44,459 bases of DNA from Chloroflexota bacterium (GCA_028874195.1 JAPPLM010000081.1:1-44459); one strand, 5' to 3'; positions 1 through 8,868 are shown, counted from the stretch's first letter. A program made the numbers and translations. The notes: generated by a model not told the origin, from the letters alone.

Positions 1-65
1 TGCCACGCCTGCTCTCATTTTATCTCCCTTTCCCTAAGATATAAGGGCGAACGGAGGAGAGGGAG

Positions 66-179
66 CCGTTCGATCCATCGTCAAGCTCAGAGCCTGCCCC
101 GTACTAGATACGGTGGCGAACGGAAAAGCGAGAAATCGCTCGTGCCGTAGGCTGAGCGAAGCTCTGTCGAAGCACGAAT
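66..179 (+). repeat. Dispersed palindromic repeat, copy 1
   Basis: This is an intergenic copy of a repeat family also seen at 2755-2864 and 8869-8977. Shared parts in order are a 'CAAGCTCAGAGCCTGCCCC' block, a short hairpin around 'GTACTAGATACGG', 'GGCGAACG', and a closing 'GTCGAAGCACGA' block. This copy is degenerate in its first arm. The flanking stretch 1-248 holds no gene I can support. It also carries a CT-rich/AG-rich inverted pair near 24-67. The family probably consists of non-autonomous mobile or REP-like elements, which is an inference. Confidence 0.7.
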
Positions 180-248
180 CGCACGTCGAGTCGTTCTGTG
201 AGTTAGCCTCTAGCTTGTTGTGAGGTTATCTCCCGCCTCAGACCCGTG

Positions 249-1205
249 TCACGCCGGTTGGTGAACGAGCTTCTGCAACGACCTGAGCTCCCGCGGCGGT
301 TCGAGATTCATGCCGTACTCGCTCCATGACACTTCAGCGACATAAATGTCGCCCTTTGAGTCGACGGCGAGGCTGTGGGGGGAATAGAAGCGGCCGGGCG
401 CGTCCCCATAGGATTCTCTGCCCAGTCGCGCCAGCACGTTGCCGGCGGTGTCCAGAATGGAAATGCGCGGGCCGAGGTCCATGCCCATCGCGTTTGAGTC
501 AATGCCGCCAAAGTACTCACCGACGTAGACCAGGTCTTCGCCGCGCGGGTCAGCGAGCACGCAGGCGGCCTTGGAAAGGTTTACCCACTGCGTGAGGTAC
601 GTGCCGTCTGCCGCGAAAATCTGCACGCGGTGGTTCTCACGATCGGCAATATACACGCGCCCGGCGGCATCCACCGCGATATCGTGCACGATGTTGAAGT
701 GCCCCTCCTCTGTGCCGGACGCGCCCCAGGAGTGCAGCAATTCACCGTCGCCTGAAAACCGGTGCACGTGGGCGTTGCTGTAGCCGTCCGCCACAAAGAA
801 GTCATCTGAGTCCGGCGCGAACGCGACCGTGGTCGGGCGATTGAACGGCGCGCCGCTCATAGGCGGCGGCGGTTCGTGGGGCGTGCCGAGCGTCAGGAGC
901 AATTCGCCCTCCGGGGTGAACTTGCGCACGGTAGAGTCGCCGCTATCGATGCAGTACACGGAGTCGTCAGGCCCAACCGCGACGCCGTGTGGAATGTCGA
1001 AGATGCCGTGCCCCCAGGTGCGCAGCACGTTGCCCTCAGAGTCGTAAACGACCATAGGATGGGTGCCACGATTGAAGACGTAGACGTTGTCTTGGGAGTC
1101 CACGGCTACCGACGTGGCTTCCTTGTAGTTCGCCCCCGCCGGCAAGTTGCCCCAATTCGCGCCCGTTGTAGCGTAGGTGTACTTTCCTTCGCCAAGTGTG
1201 ACCAT
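249..1205 (-). CDS. NHL-repeat beta-propeller protein
   Basis: A 318-aa protein built of repeated NHL-type blades, with recurring D-x-x-x-x-V-Y-x-x-D and 'G.L..TWG' patterns (for example 'DDSVYCIDSGDSTVRKF'). Such proteins are often annotated as peptidyl-alpha-hydroxyglycine alpha-amidating-lyase-like, but the propeller alone does not prove lyase activity. There is no signal peptide, so it is predicted to be cytoplasmic. ATG start at 1205 with AGGAG about 12 bases upstream. It stands alone, divergent from dinB. The fold call is secure; the substrate is unknown. Confidence 0.85.
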   Translation of the reverse strand: MVTLGEGKYTYATTGANWGNLPAGANYKEATSVAVDSQDNVYVFNRGTHPMVVYDSEGNVLRTWGHGIFDIPHGVAVGPDDSVYCIDSGDSTVRKFTPEGELLLTLGTPHEPPPPMSGAPFNRPTTVAFAPDSDDFFVADGYSNAHVHRFSGDGELLHSWGASGTEEGHFNIVHDIAVDAAGRVYIADRENHRVQIFAADGTYLTQWVNLSKAACVLADPRGEDLVYVGEYFGGIDSNAMGMDLGPRISILDTAGNVLARLGRESYGDAPGRFYSPHSLAVDSKGDIYVAEVSWSEYGMNLEPPRELRSLQKLVHQPA

Positions 1206-1295
1206 TGTGCGTATTCTGCTCCTGTGTTTAGGTTTTTCTCATTATACGCGCTCTTTGCAGAGTGGTGGCCGCAAGGGAAGAGAAGGCGCGCTTCA

Positions 1296-1364
1296 AACCT
1301 GCGCTACCTGCGAACTACCGGTTTCTTCACGCTCCGGTAGAGGCACGACATGTCGTGCCCCTAC
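1296..1364. repeat. Half-copy of a palindromic repeat plus a 28-bp palindrome
   Basis: The 308-base gap between the NHL gene and dinB has no convincing gene. It contains AACCTGCGCTACC (1296-1308), a half copy in reverse of the repeat that flanks the MFS gene at 19267 and 20864. Just after it, at 1337-1364, is an almost perfect 28-bp palindrome centred on GGCACGACATGTCGTGCC with GTAG/CTAC ends and one mismatched pair. It has no run of T after it, so I do not call it a terminator. Confidence 0.75.
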
Positions 1365-1513
1365 TCAGCACGAGTGGAGAAGAAGTTGAGCCCGCTGCAC
1401 TGTGTTGTTGTTGCGTTAAGCGTTGTGCATGGAATGCTACTTCGTGAAGCCGCGCAATGCATGCGGGTGGTGGGCAGTAGTCATGCACGGCCAGGGAAAC
1501 GAAGCGAAACGCA

Positions 1514-2719
1514 ATGGCCCCACGTTGGATCATCCACGCCGATCTGGATGCCTTCTTTGCCGCCGTCGAACAGCGGGACAACCCTGAGTTGCGCGGCAAG
1601 CCGGTAATGGTCGGCGGCCGCATGGGACGCGGCGTCGTGGCGGCGGCATCCTATGAGGCGCGGGCGTTTGGCATCCACGCCGCCATGCCCGCGGCGCGCG
1701 CCCAACGCCTGTGTCCGCACGGCATCTTCCTGAAAGGGAGCTACCGGAAGTACCAGGCTGAATCTGCGCGCGTCATGGACATCCTGTCCGACTATTCGCC
1801 GACGGTGGAGGCGCTCTCAATCGATGAGGCCTTTCTCGACGCCACGGGTCTGGAGCGCTGGAAAGGCGGCCCGGTGGTGGCCGCTGAGGAGATCAGGGAG
1901 CGGGTCCGCGAGGAGTGCGGCTTGACGATCTCCGTCGGTATCGCGAGTTCGAAGCTGGTGGCGAAGATGGCAACGAACACCGGCAAGCCCGATGGTCTGG
2001 TGCTCGTGCCGCAGGGCGGCGAGCGTGCCTTTCTCGCGCCGCTGCCGGTCGGCGATCTATGGGGCGTGGGACCGCACATGGCGGAACGTCTGCGCGTGTA
2101 CGGCATTCGCACCATCGGTCAGTTGGCGGCGTATTCCTGTGATGCTTTGCAGCGCGCGTTTGGCGTGTGGGGCGTGCAGGCCTATCAGTTAGCGAACGCG
2201 CGCGACACGCGCGCGGTGGTGCCGACACGGGTGGTCAAGAGCGTGAGTAATGAGTCCACGTTTCCCCATACGGTTTACGAGCGTACGACATTGCTCCACA
2301 TGCTCATGGCGCTTGCTGAGGAGGTCGGGAGACGGCTGCGCGCGAAAGGACTGCGCGGCCGCACGGTCGCGCTCAAGTTGCGCTCGGCCGACTTCGTGAC
2401 GCAATCGCGGCAGACGACGATTGCGCGCCCCACTGACGCGACCGACGTCATCTATGCCGAAGCGAAGCGGCTCCTATCAAGTTTTCAGCTGCATGCGGGA
2501 GGGTACCGGCTCATAGGCGTGGGCGTGCACGATCTCACGCCGGCGGTGGGCGGCCAGTTGCCGCTCTGGCTTGAGCCGGAGGACCGGCTGAGCCAACGCG
2601 ACCAAGCCGTGGACGCCATTCGAGAAAAGTACGGTATGGGGGCCGTGCTGCGCGCGCCGCTTGTGGCGCCCGCGGAGACATGGGTAACGCGAGTCTTTGC
2701 CGGTGGCGCCGGCGAATGA
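1514..2719 (+). CDS. dinB: DNA polymerase IV (Y-family translesion polymerase)
   Basis: A 401-aa Y-family polymerase that copies past damaged bases. The N-terminal catalytic motif 'HADLDAFFAAVEQ' gives D10 as metal ligand, and 'SIDEAFLD' gives D104/E105. The YEAR motif lies at 48-51. A helix-hairpin-helix region is near 175-205 and the little-finger domain covers about 240-350. A clamp-binding-like QLPLW sits at 348-352, internal rather than at the extreme C terminus. Length is slightly above the usual 350-400. The ribosome binding site is weak and the ATG is chosen because the conserved N terminus begins at once. It is monocistronic and no LexA box was recognised upstream. Confidence 0.95.
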   Translation: MAPRWIIHADLDAFFAAVEQRDNPELRGKPVMVGGRMGRGVVAAASYEARAFGIHAAMPAARAQRLCPHGIFLKGSYRKYQAESARVMDILSDYSPTVEALSIDEAFLDATGLERWKGGPVVAAEEIRERVREECGLTISVGIASSKLVAKMATNTGKPDGLVLVPQGGERAFLAPLPVGDLWGVGPHMAERLRVYGIRTIGQLAAYSCDALQRAFGVWGVQAYQLANARDTRAVVPTRVVKSVSNESTFPHTVYERTTLLHMLMALAEEVGRRLRAKGLRGRTVALKLRSADFVTQSRQTTIARPTDATDVIYAEAKRLLSSFQLHAGGYRLIGVGVHDLTPAVGGQLPLWLEPEDRLSQRDQAVDAIREKYGMGAVLRAPLVAPAETWVTRVFAGGAGE

Positions 2720-2754
2720 GAGGGTGTCTCCAAAGGTGTTGTCTGCACTAGCAA

Positions 2755-2864
2755 CGTTCGCCCCCGTATCGAGTACGGGGCAGGCTCTGAGCTTGTCGAA
2801 GGGCAGTTCATGCTTCGACAGGGGCTGCGCGCAGCCGGCTGCGCGCAGCCCTCGGCACGAACGG
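2755..2864 (-). repeat. Dispersed palindromic repeat, copy 2
   Basis: An inverted copy of the repeat at 66-179 and 8869-8977. It runs from 'GTTCGCCCCCGTAT' through 'GGCAGGCTCTGAGCTTGTCG' to 'GGCACGAACGG'. Inside it, 2822-2851 is a perfect 30-bp palindrome: GGGCTGCGCGCAGCC followed at once by its own reverse complement. The other copies have a single such arm, so this one looks like an internal duplication. It lies between dinB and tRNA-Arg. Confidence 0.8.
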
Positions 2865-2910
2865 TTTCTATGGGCTTTGCAAACACCCTCTGAGGAGCAC
2901 AAAGGAACAG

Positions 2911-2986
2911 TGGCACCCCCGGGGTGATTCGAACACCCGACCAACTACTTAGAAGGCAGTTGCTCTGTCCACTGAGCTACGGGGGC
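2911..2986 (-). tRNA. tRNA-Arg (anticodon TCT)
   Basis: A 76-nt cloverleaf read on the minus strand. The acceptor arm GCCCCCG pairs with CGGGGGT (the first pair is a G-U wobble). A GCTC/GAGC D stem, an anticodon stem ACTGC/GTAGT around the loop CTTCTAA, and a T arm GGGTG-TTCGAAT-CACCC follow. The anticodon TCT reads AGA. The 3' CCA is encoded. No intron or unusual loop is seen. Confidence 0.96.
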
Positions 2987-3063
2987 ATGAGAGGGTCGTT
3001 TCGCACCTAGTGAAGCCTGGAGAATCCGCTCGACTGCGTGCAGAAGAAACGGCCTCGTTTTCG

Positions 3064-3093
3064 ATTATACCAGCGGGTGGAAAGCGTGGTCTA
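3064..3093 (-). promoter_or_regulatory. Probable promoter of tRNA-Arg
   Basis: On the minus strand a perfect TATAAT (3064-3069) follows TAGACC (3088-3093) with 18 bases between them. This would start a transcript about 70 bases before the tRNA. The rest of the gap to the LysE gene shows no other gene. This is motif matching only. Confidence 0.45.
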
Positions 3094-3174
3094 TTGACGC
3101 TGCATTGCTTTTTGGGCACGCGGAGTGTTTGAATTACACTCGTGCATTTTTTCGCACAGCAGCCAACAGCGACA

Positions 3175-3834
3175 TCAGAGTAAAGCGAGGAAAACTCGGG
3201 CACCGTACCAAATGAAATAGAGCCCAAAGAGCGCGAGAATAGCACCGAAAAGGTAGAGCGCGGACCCATATACGCGGTCTGTGATGAATCGTCTCCCGGT
3301 TGCGAAGACTAGCGCAACCAGCGTAAACCAGAAGAAGTCGCTGGCAATGTGGCCAGTGGTGAAGGCAACGAGCCCGGTAGCGCCGCGCGGCAGCGCAAGG
3401 GTTGTCATCGTGGAGATGCCCACGGTGGCCCACCAGAACGACCAGTAGGGGTTGGCGAGACTGAGCACCGCTCCGCCGACCATAGGGTTGTCGGCGCGGC
3501 TTTCAGAGGCCGTTACGTCAATGGTAGCGCCTTGGCGCCGGACGCCGCTCACGATTTGCCAGCCCATCCAAATCATCACGAGGCCGCCGATCACGCCGAT
3601 TGCGCCAAGCGCGGGTTCCCATTGGAAGATGCGCGCAAGGCCAAGCCACAAGAGTACAACAAGAGCAATTTCCAACAGACCGTGTCCCAGCGCCGCCAGC
3701 GGACCGGCAATAACGCCGTGCCGCGCGCTTTGCCCCATGACGAAGACCGTCAATGGGCCGGGCGACATGGCCCCGGAGAGTCCGATGGAGAACGATGCGG
3801 CGAAGACGATTGCGAATGATTCGAGGGCTGCCAT
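3175..3834 (-). CDS. LysE-family amino-acid/metabolite exporter
   Basis: A 219-aa inner-membrane protein with about six hydrophobic segments. The N terminus carries the family signature 'SGAMSPGPLTVFVMGQS', as in LysE/RhtB exporters. These move amino acids or related small molecules outward, driven by the proton gradient. Length matches the family's 200-220 aa. ATG start at 3834. The SDR gene lies upstream on the same strand, but the gap of 74 bases does not force an operon. The substrate cannot be read from sequence. Confidence 0.9.
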   Translation of the reverse strand: MAALESFAIVFAASFSIGLSGAMSPGPLTVFVMGQSARHGVIAGPLAALGHGLLEIALVVLLWLGLARIFQWEPALGAIGVIGGLVMIWMGWQIVSGVRRQGATIDVTASESRADNPMVGGAVLSLANPYWSFWWATVGISTMTTLALPRGATGLVAFTTGHIASDFFWFTLVALVFATGRRFITDRVYGSALYLFGAILALFGLYFIWYGARVFLALL

Positions 3835-3908
3835 AGCGGTGTGATACGGGCAAGAGATGTTACAAAGTGTGCTGCACTACCGGCATACCACGCCGTTTAC
3901 CTGCTGAT

Positions 3909-4664
3909 TCAGTCCATGAGTATCCCGCCGTTGATGGCGAGCGTGTGGCCAGTGATGAAGGACGAAGCGTCGCTGGCGAGATAGAGCACGCCGTGGGCGA
4001 TTTCCTCCGGCTTGCCGAGGCGTTGCAGCGGCGTACGGTCGAGCACGGCGCGCAGGCGGTCTTCCGGAATGCGGCTCATGCCGGTATCGATCTGGCCGGG
4101 GGCTATGCTGTTCGCGCGGCCCCAAGGCGCCATTTGCCGGGCGAGGGCTTTGGTAAAGGCGATCATGCCGCCTTTCGAGGCGGCGTAGTGCACACGCGCG
4201 CTCTGGCCGCCATTCTGGCCGCTGATGCTCGCCATGTTGATGATATTGCCGCGCTGTTGTTTCTCCATTTCGGGAAAGACGGCCTTGGCGCACAGGAAGG
4301 AACTGCGCAAGTTGTTCTCCAGCAAGTCGTCCCAGTCCGCCGCCGTAGTCTCTGCCATTGCGCCATGCCTGCCAGACTCCCCCGCGTTGTTTACCAGCAC
4401 GTCCACGCTACCGAACGCCTGGGTTGTGCGCTCTACCACCATTTCCGTATCTTCAGGCACGTTTACGTCGGCTCGGATCGCCAGCGCCTTGCCGCCCGAC
4501 CTCAAGATTTCTTGGACCAGTGACTGCAGCGCACTCTCGGTGCGGGCAGCCACCACGACGTTTGCGCCCGCGGCCGCGAGCACTTCTGCCGTGGTGCGGC
4601 CAATGCCACGGCTCGCGCCGGTAACGATCACGGTCCGGCCGGAGAGATTAAATGCGTCGAGCAT
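3909..4664 (-). CDS. SDR-family NAD(P)-dependent oxidoreductase
   Basis: A 251-aa classical short-chain dehydrogenase/reductase, probably a soluble tetramer. The cofactor loop TGASRGIG lies at 15-22 and NNAG at 92-95. The catalytic set is N118, S146, Y160 and K164 (YAASK), and the C terminus 'FITGHTLAINGG' is typical of FabG/gluconate-dehydrogenase-like members. R41 at the end of the second strand ('VAARTES') suggests NADP(H). The ATG at 4664 has AGGAGA nine bases upstream. Likely a sugar, polyol or hydroxyacid dehydrogenase; fatty-acid FabG is less likely without fab neighbours. Confidence 0.92.
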   Translation of the reverse strand: MLDAFNLSGRTVIVTGASRGIGRTTAEVLAAAGANVVVAARTESALQSLVQEILRSGGKALAIRADVNVPEDTEMVVERTTQAFGSVDVLVNNAGESGRHGAMAETTAADWDDLLENNLRSSFLCAKAVFPEMEKQQRGNIINMASISGQNGGQSARVHYAASKGGMIAFTKALARQMAPWGRANSIAPGQIDTGMSRIPEDRLRAVLDRTPLQRLGKPEEIAHGVLYLASDASSFITGHTLAINGGILMD

Positions 4665-4848
4665 GATGAACGGTCTCCTATCTGAAATACGTGCAGGTCT
4701 GACATGCTTCGCGCGCTACGGCGCAAGGTCAAGCGGTGGACCCAATTTGCAGAATTCGTGACGCAGGATTCTCACAGCATAATCCGCGCGGCAATGGCGG
4801 GCGGAACTATCAAGTCCCGGAGCCCTGCTGAACATGGACTCGGCGCGA

Positions 4849-5196
4849 CTAGGCTTCCACCACTATCCGCTGGCCGCGGTCGAGCGTGATCTTATGATGG
4901 TCGGCAACTGCGCGACCCAGGACCGGTGCGTTGCCCAAGATGATAATCGTCGTCGTTACGGGCGGAAGGGAGCCGATACGCACTGTTCCCCGAAATGCGG
5001 GAGCGTGCACCAACGACCCATCAGCTAGGTATGCCCTGATCTTCCATGCGGCGCTTAGTCCGAACGCAATGGTGTCCTCGGGCACCGCCAGACCGCCGTC
5101 GAAACCGGTGTCGAGGAGAGCTTCAAACTCCAACCTATGACCGCGCAGCGACAGTGTGACGGGCAGGTAGGGAAAGTGACTGCTCTCAACCCGCAC
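4849..5196 (-). CDS. Clan AA (retropepsin-like) aspartic protease
   Basis: A 115-aa single-lobed protein with the active-site motif 'ALLDTGFDGG' (D29-T30-G31), followed by hydrophobic strands as in bacterial retropepsin-like folds. Such proteins must dimerise to form a catalytic site. The start is GTG at 5196, 15 bases after the stop of the 84-aa partner gene, so the two form an operon. There is no signal peptide. Family knowledge links such proteases to small partners in toxin-antitoxin-like pairs of unproven function. Confidence 0.82.
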   Translation of the reverse strand: MRVESSHFPYLPVTLSLRGHRLEFEALLDTGFDGGLAVPEDTIAFGLSAAWKIRAYLADGSLVHAPAFRGTVRIGSLPPVTTTIIILGNAPVLGRAVADHHKITLDRGQRIVVEA

Positions 5197-5211
5197 GACA
5201 CTGCCGCCCCT

Positions 5212-5466
5212 TCATCTCCACCTAAAGACGCTGCGGTCGGCGCCGAGCCTGAACACGTAGCTGCCTGGTCCAAGCTGCTCCAAAGACAAGTCGAGGACTT
5301 GCTGCAACGTGGGGGCGTGCACGACGACGCCCTGTGTCGAGATCGCCACGAATTCACCATAGTGTTCAGCTTCAAGTGGCTTGCCATAGCGAGCATAGAG
5401 CTCATCGGCCTGCCGGTTGGTTTCTCTCTGGGAAGTCTGGTGCGTGTCTTTGGTATTGACTACCAT
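5212..5466 (-). CDS. Small partner of the retropepsin-like protease (DUF5678-like)
   Basis: An 84-aa protein. A longer reading frame reaches 5574, but the ATG at 5466 has GGAGGTG about nine bases upstream and the conserved part begins after it. The recognisable core is 'YGKPLEAEHYGEFVAIS', with further text ending 'GPGSYVFRLG'. This resembles small DUF5678-type proteins commonly encoded just before retropepsin-like proteases. It lies 15 bases upstream of the protease gene. Its function is unknown; it could be a substrate, inhibitor or antitoxin-like partner. Confidence 0.72.
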   Translation of the reverse strand: MVVNTKDTHQTSQRETNRQADELYARYGKPLEAEHYGEFVAISTQGVVVHAPTLQQVLDLSLEQLGPGSYVFRLGADRSVFRWR

Positions 5467-5622
5467 TGCGTCTAACACCTCCGAGTGGATGATTAGCATA
5501 TGCCGTAGTGCGCACTGTTGACCGGAGAAGGCACACTCCAGCCATGCGCTCTTCGTAAGACACCAATCAGACAACTGCTACGCCTAGTATAGCACTGCTC
5601 GCTGCGCGGTAGTGTCCTATCA

Positions 5623-6924
5623 CTATGAAGCCGCGACGGCGGCGCCATTCCGCGTAGCTTGCGTAAACATGCCCCGCGCGTCGAACGCGATCTCCTCCAT
5701 CTCGCCCATGCGGTGCACGCGGCCCGTGGCCTCCAGTTGTGGCGCTAGCGGTTCGGAGACCCAGAGGTCTTCCAAGTGTTTCGTGTCCTGAATGCGCATG
5801 ATGCGCGCGGTCTCGTTCTCGATCTGGTGGCAGCAGGCCAGTGCTACGAAGAGCGCTTCGCGGTCGTTGGCGACCGTGAGCGGAATGCGCGCGCCTTCCG
5901 GCCCCTTGGCGGTGACGACATTCATGTAGGTCTGCACGGGGTCCAGCTTGTCGACGATCTGCTGCAAGACGACGTCGCCCAAGCCAATGCCGCAGGCGTT
6001 GCCTTCCGTGTCTTTGGTCAAGTCGCGCATGACGATCCGCTTGACGAGAGGAGGATGGGGCAAAGGACCGCTCCAGTAGCGGTTGATGACGTTGGTATCC
6101 GCGCCGATACCGCTAATATCCTTGCCCAGTTGGTCGACGATCAGCACGTCGACTTCTTCACCGGGCAAGCGCGCCATGCGCTCGCGGGCAACCTTGAGCA
6201 GCTCCTGCTCCTCTTCCAAGATGCGGTCGGCGGGAACCGCTTTTATCAACGACAGGCGGGAATGCCCATCTTCCACAAGCGCCAGGCCGAAGGGGATGTC
6301 CATGTGCTGGAGCGTAAACTGGCCCACCGCCGGAATGAGCGTGGGAAACTCGTCGAAGCTGCGGCCGTGAAAGGTGTCGGCGCCCTTCTGCTTGCCGAGG
6401 CCGATGGCGAGCATCTTCATCAGTCCCGATTCGATATTCCCGTGAAAATCGGTGTGCGGCTTGACGCGGTTCACGGGAATTGTGATGTCCGCCTCGGTAT
6501 AGGCCGTCTTGTCCACCCAGACCGGCACATTGTCCTTCACGTGACCGAGCAGTACCGTATCCATGCTTGAGCGAATGGGGCAGCCCATGGCCTCTTCCGT
6601 GACACCATAGTGTTCCAGGATCTCGATCTGCCCCTCTGCGGTGGCGCCGCCGTGGCTGCCCATAGCGGGCACGATGAAGGGTTCGGCGCCAAGCTGCTTG
6701 ATCTCGTGCGCCGCCGCTTCCAGCACCTGATCGATGCGATTGATGCCGCGGCTGCCGGCCGTAAGCGCCACGCGCTTGCCCGGCTGGATGGTCTCGCGAA
6801 TTTCCGGTCGCGCAAACTCCTCAGCAACAGCGGCAGCGACGTCTTCGATGGTGGCAGTGACAAGCTCTTGCCGCATCCGTACCCAGCGCGGGAGCTTTCC
6901 CCGCTCGAATATCTCCAGACCCAT
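5623..6924 (-). CDS. LarA-superfamily (DUF2088) protein, lactate-racemase-like
   Basis: A 433-aa protein of the nickel-pincer lactate racemase superfamily. 'VPAMGSHGGATAEG' (H91) fits the LarA active-site histidine region. 'NRVKPHTDFHGNIESG' (K155, H157, H161) and K170 ('GLMKML') fit the second His/Lys cluster. Family members isomerise 2-hydroxyacids, but many DUF2088 proteins have unknown substrates. No larB, larC or larE cofactor genes occur in this window. ATG at 6924 with GGGGAG nine bases upstream. Cytoplasmic. Confidence 0.83.
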   Translation of the reverse strand: MGLEIFERGKLPRWVRMRQELVTATIEDVAAAVAEEFARPEIRETIQPGKRVALTAGSRGINRIDQVLEAAAHEIKQLGAEPFIVPAMGSHGGATAEGQIEILEHYGVTEEAMGCPIRSSMDTVLLGHVKDNVPVWVDKTAYTEADITIPVNRVKPHTDFHGNIESGLMKMLAIGLGKQKGADTFHGRSFDEFPTLIPAVGQFTLQHMDIPFGLALVEDGHSRLSLIKAVPADRILEEEQELLKVARERMARLPGEEVDVLIVDQLGKDISGIGADTNVINRYWSGPLPHPPLVKRIVMRDLTKDTEGNACGIGLGDVVLQQIVDKLDPVQTYMNVVTAKGPEGARIPLTVANDREALFVALACCHQIENETARIMRIQDTKHLEDLWVSEPLAPQLEATGRVHRMGEMEEIAFDARGMFTQATRNGAAVAAS

Positions 6925-7135
6925 GGTTCACATCTCCCCTCTGCGGTGTGCCGCCGCGCAATTCCTCTCCAGAGTTTCAAAACGCGCCGTATCGTTCCAG
7001 CCTTATTTCATCTTGTTTAAGATACCACTGCCATGTGAATGTTGCCTGCTTGCGACCGCAAACGTGCCTGTTCATACGCAGTACTGCGAGCAACGTGGAC
7101 GTACTGTGCACTGGCCCGCACGTCCACCTCGGCGT

Positions 7136-8833
7136 TCATTGGGCGGGTGAGGAATTGTCCTCATCCGCATTCTCATAGGTGACAGTGCCCGGAAAGAGCT
7201 GCTGCGCCTTGCGCACCACGGGATCGTTTGCCGGGTCCTTCTCATAGGCGCTCGCCGGTGAATCTCTTTGCGCCAGCGTGCATTCGATGGAAAAATGCCG
7301 ACCGATGGTCTGGGCAACGGCCTTTTCAACCAGAATGAGATTGTCCGATTGGCGCACCTGGTCGCGGTGCCAGGCGTGGGCAAACTCCAGCGTTAAGACC
7401 CGATCCTGCACGGCAATCGGCGTGCAGTCGCGCAAAACGCCGCGCAGGTGCACGTTCGGTCGGCGGAAAGAGTCCACCACGGCATCCCAGCGCTGCTGGA
7501 TGTCCGCCAAAGGCGAACCATCCGTGCTCGCCGCCGGCGCATCCGCTGGCGGCGCATCAGATGGCGCTGCTGTGGGCGCGCTGCTCGCTTTCTCCACTGT
7601 TTCGGAGGTTTTCGGGCCATCCGCTGCCGGGCGCTCGACAGCGGCAGTGCTTGGCTCGGGGCCCGGTTGCGCCGCTTCCCGGCGCGGCGCCGCAGTCGCA
7701 GGTTGCCGTGGGCTAGGCGCGGGGGCTGCCGTAGTGCCGGTGGTTTCATCTTTGGCGCAGAATTCCACCAAGGCGAGTTCGACGGGGAGTTGGGGGAATA
7801 CGCCCAGGCGCAGCGCTTGCTCGGCCTCGGAGAAGAGCCTGATCGCTTGGACGATCTCGGAGAGGGAGATGCGCTCCGCTAGGCCGTCCATAAGCGCGGC
7901 TTCTTCCTCGCTCATTTCCAGCAGTTCGGCCGCTTCCATGCCACTCTTGTGGAGCAGGGTGCCCCGCAGGTAGCGGACGGTCTCCCGCGCGAATTGCCGC
8001 ATGTCCAGACCCTGGTCCGCGGCTTGAGAGAGCACGCGCAGGCCCTCCGTGGTGTCGCGGCGCGCCAGGGTGTCGACAAATTCAGCTACCACCGCAGTGT
8101 GCGCCAACCCCAGCATGTCGCGCACGTCGGTAGCGGTCACGCCGTCTTCCGCGTAGATAATGGCCTGGTCGAAGAGGCTCACGGCGTCGCGAGCGCTGCC
8201 GCCGGCCATGCGCGCGAGGATGTTCAAGGCTTCCGTTTCGGCGGTGACCTTTTCCGCCTCCGCGATTTCCTGCAGGCGTCCCACCAGCGAACGCACGGGA
8301 ATGCGGCGAAAATCGAACCGCTGGCACCGCGACAGGATGGTGGGCAGCACGCGATGAATCTCGGTGGTCGCCAGCACGAACACTGCGTGGTCCGGCGGTT
8401 CTTCCAGCGTCTTCAAGAGCGCGTTCGAGGCTTCCGGCGTGAGCTGGTGCACCTCGTCGATGAGGTAGAACTTGTAGCGTCCGCTCACCGGGGCGAAGTT
8501 CACGCGCTCGCGCAGGTCGCGGATGTCCTCGATCCCGCGATTGGAGGCGGCGTCGAGCTCCACGAGGTCGAGGAAGCGGCCTTCGAGGATGTCCGCGCAC
8601 GCCTCGCACTTGCCGCACGGCTCAGGTTGGACGCCCTGCAGGCAATTGAGGGCTTTTGCCAGAATGCGCGCCAAGGAGGTCTTGCCGGAGCCCCGCGGCC
8701 CCGCAAAGACGTAGGCGTGCGCCACCTGCCCCGCTGCCAGCGAGTTCTGCAGCGTGCGCACCGTCGGTTCCTGGCCGACGACGTCGCCGAAGGTCTGGGG
8801 CCGCCACTTGTTGTACAACACCACCCGCGACAC
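7136..8833 (-). CDS. dnaX: DNA polymerase III subunit gamma/tau
   Basis: A 565-aa clamp-loader ATPase. Walker A GPRGSGKT is at 45-52, the zinc module is C64/C73/C76/C79, Walker B DEVH is at 126-129, sensor 1 ATTE at 155-158, and SRC with the arginine finger at 168-170. A Pro/Ala-rich linker near 395-470 leads to a tau-type C-terminal domain. I choose the GTG at 8833 (GTG TCG CGG GTG) with AGGAGAA nine bases upstream, directly before the conserved 'YNKWRPQTF'. The frame stays open back to 8974, but those 47 extra codons translate a dispersed repeat. I see no A-AAA-AAG slippage site, so only the long form is predicted. Confidence 0.95.
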   Translation of the reverse strand: MSRVVLYNKWRPQTFGDVVGQEPTVRTLQNSLAAGQVAHAYVFAGPRGSGKTSLARILAKALNCLQGVQPEPCGKCEACADILEGRFLDLVELDAASNRGIEDIRDLRERVNFAPVSGRYKFYLIDEVHQLTPEASNALLKTLEEPPDHAVFVLATTEIHRVLPTILSRCQRFDFRRIPVRSLVGRLQEIAEAEKVTAETEALNILARMAGGSARDAVSLFDQAIIYAEDGVTATDVRDMLGLAHTAVVAEFVDTLARRDTTEGLRVLSQAADQGLDMRQFARETVRYLRGTLLHKSGMEAAELLEMSEEEAALMDGLAERISLSEIVQAIRLFSEAEQALRLGVFPQLPVELALVEFCAKDETTGTTAAPAPSPRQPATAAPRREAAQPGPEPSTAAVERPAADGPKTSETVEKASSAPTAAPSDAPPADAPAASTDGSPLADIQQRWDAVVDSFRRPNVHLRGVLRDCTPIAVQDRVLTLEFAHAWHRDQVRQSDNLILVEKAVAQTIGRHFSIECTLAQRDSPASAYEKDPANDPVVRKAQQLFPGTVTYENADEDNSSPAQ

Positions 8834-8868
8834 GGATGAAGGTTCTCCTACATTGCTCTGTGCAGATC

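Noticed and set aside
7136-8833. Programmed frameshifting in dnaX to make gamma
   Set aside because: I found no A-AAA-AAG slippery sequence with a following hairpin in the gene.
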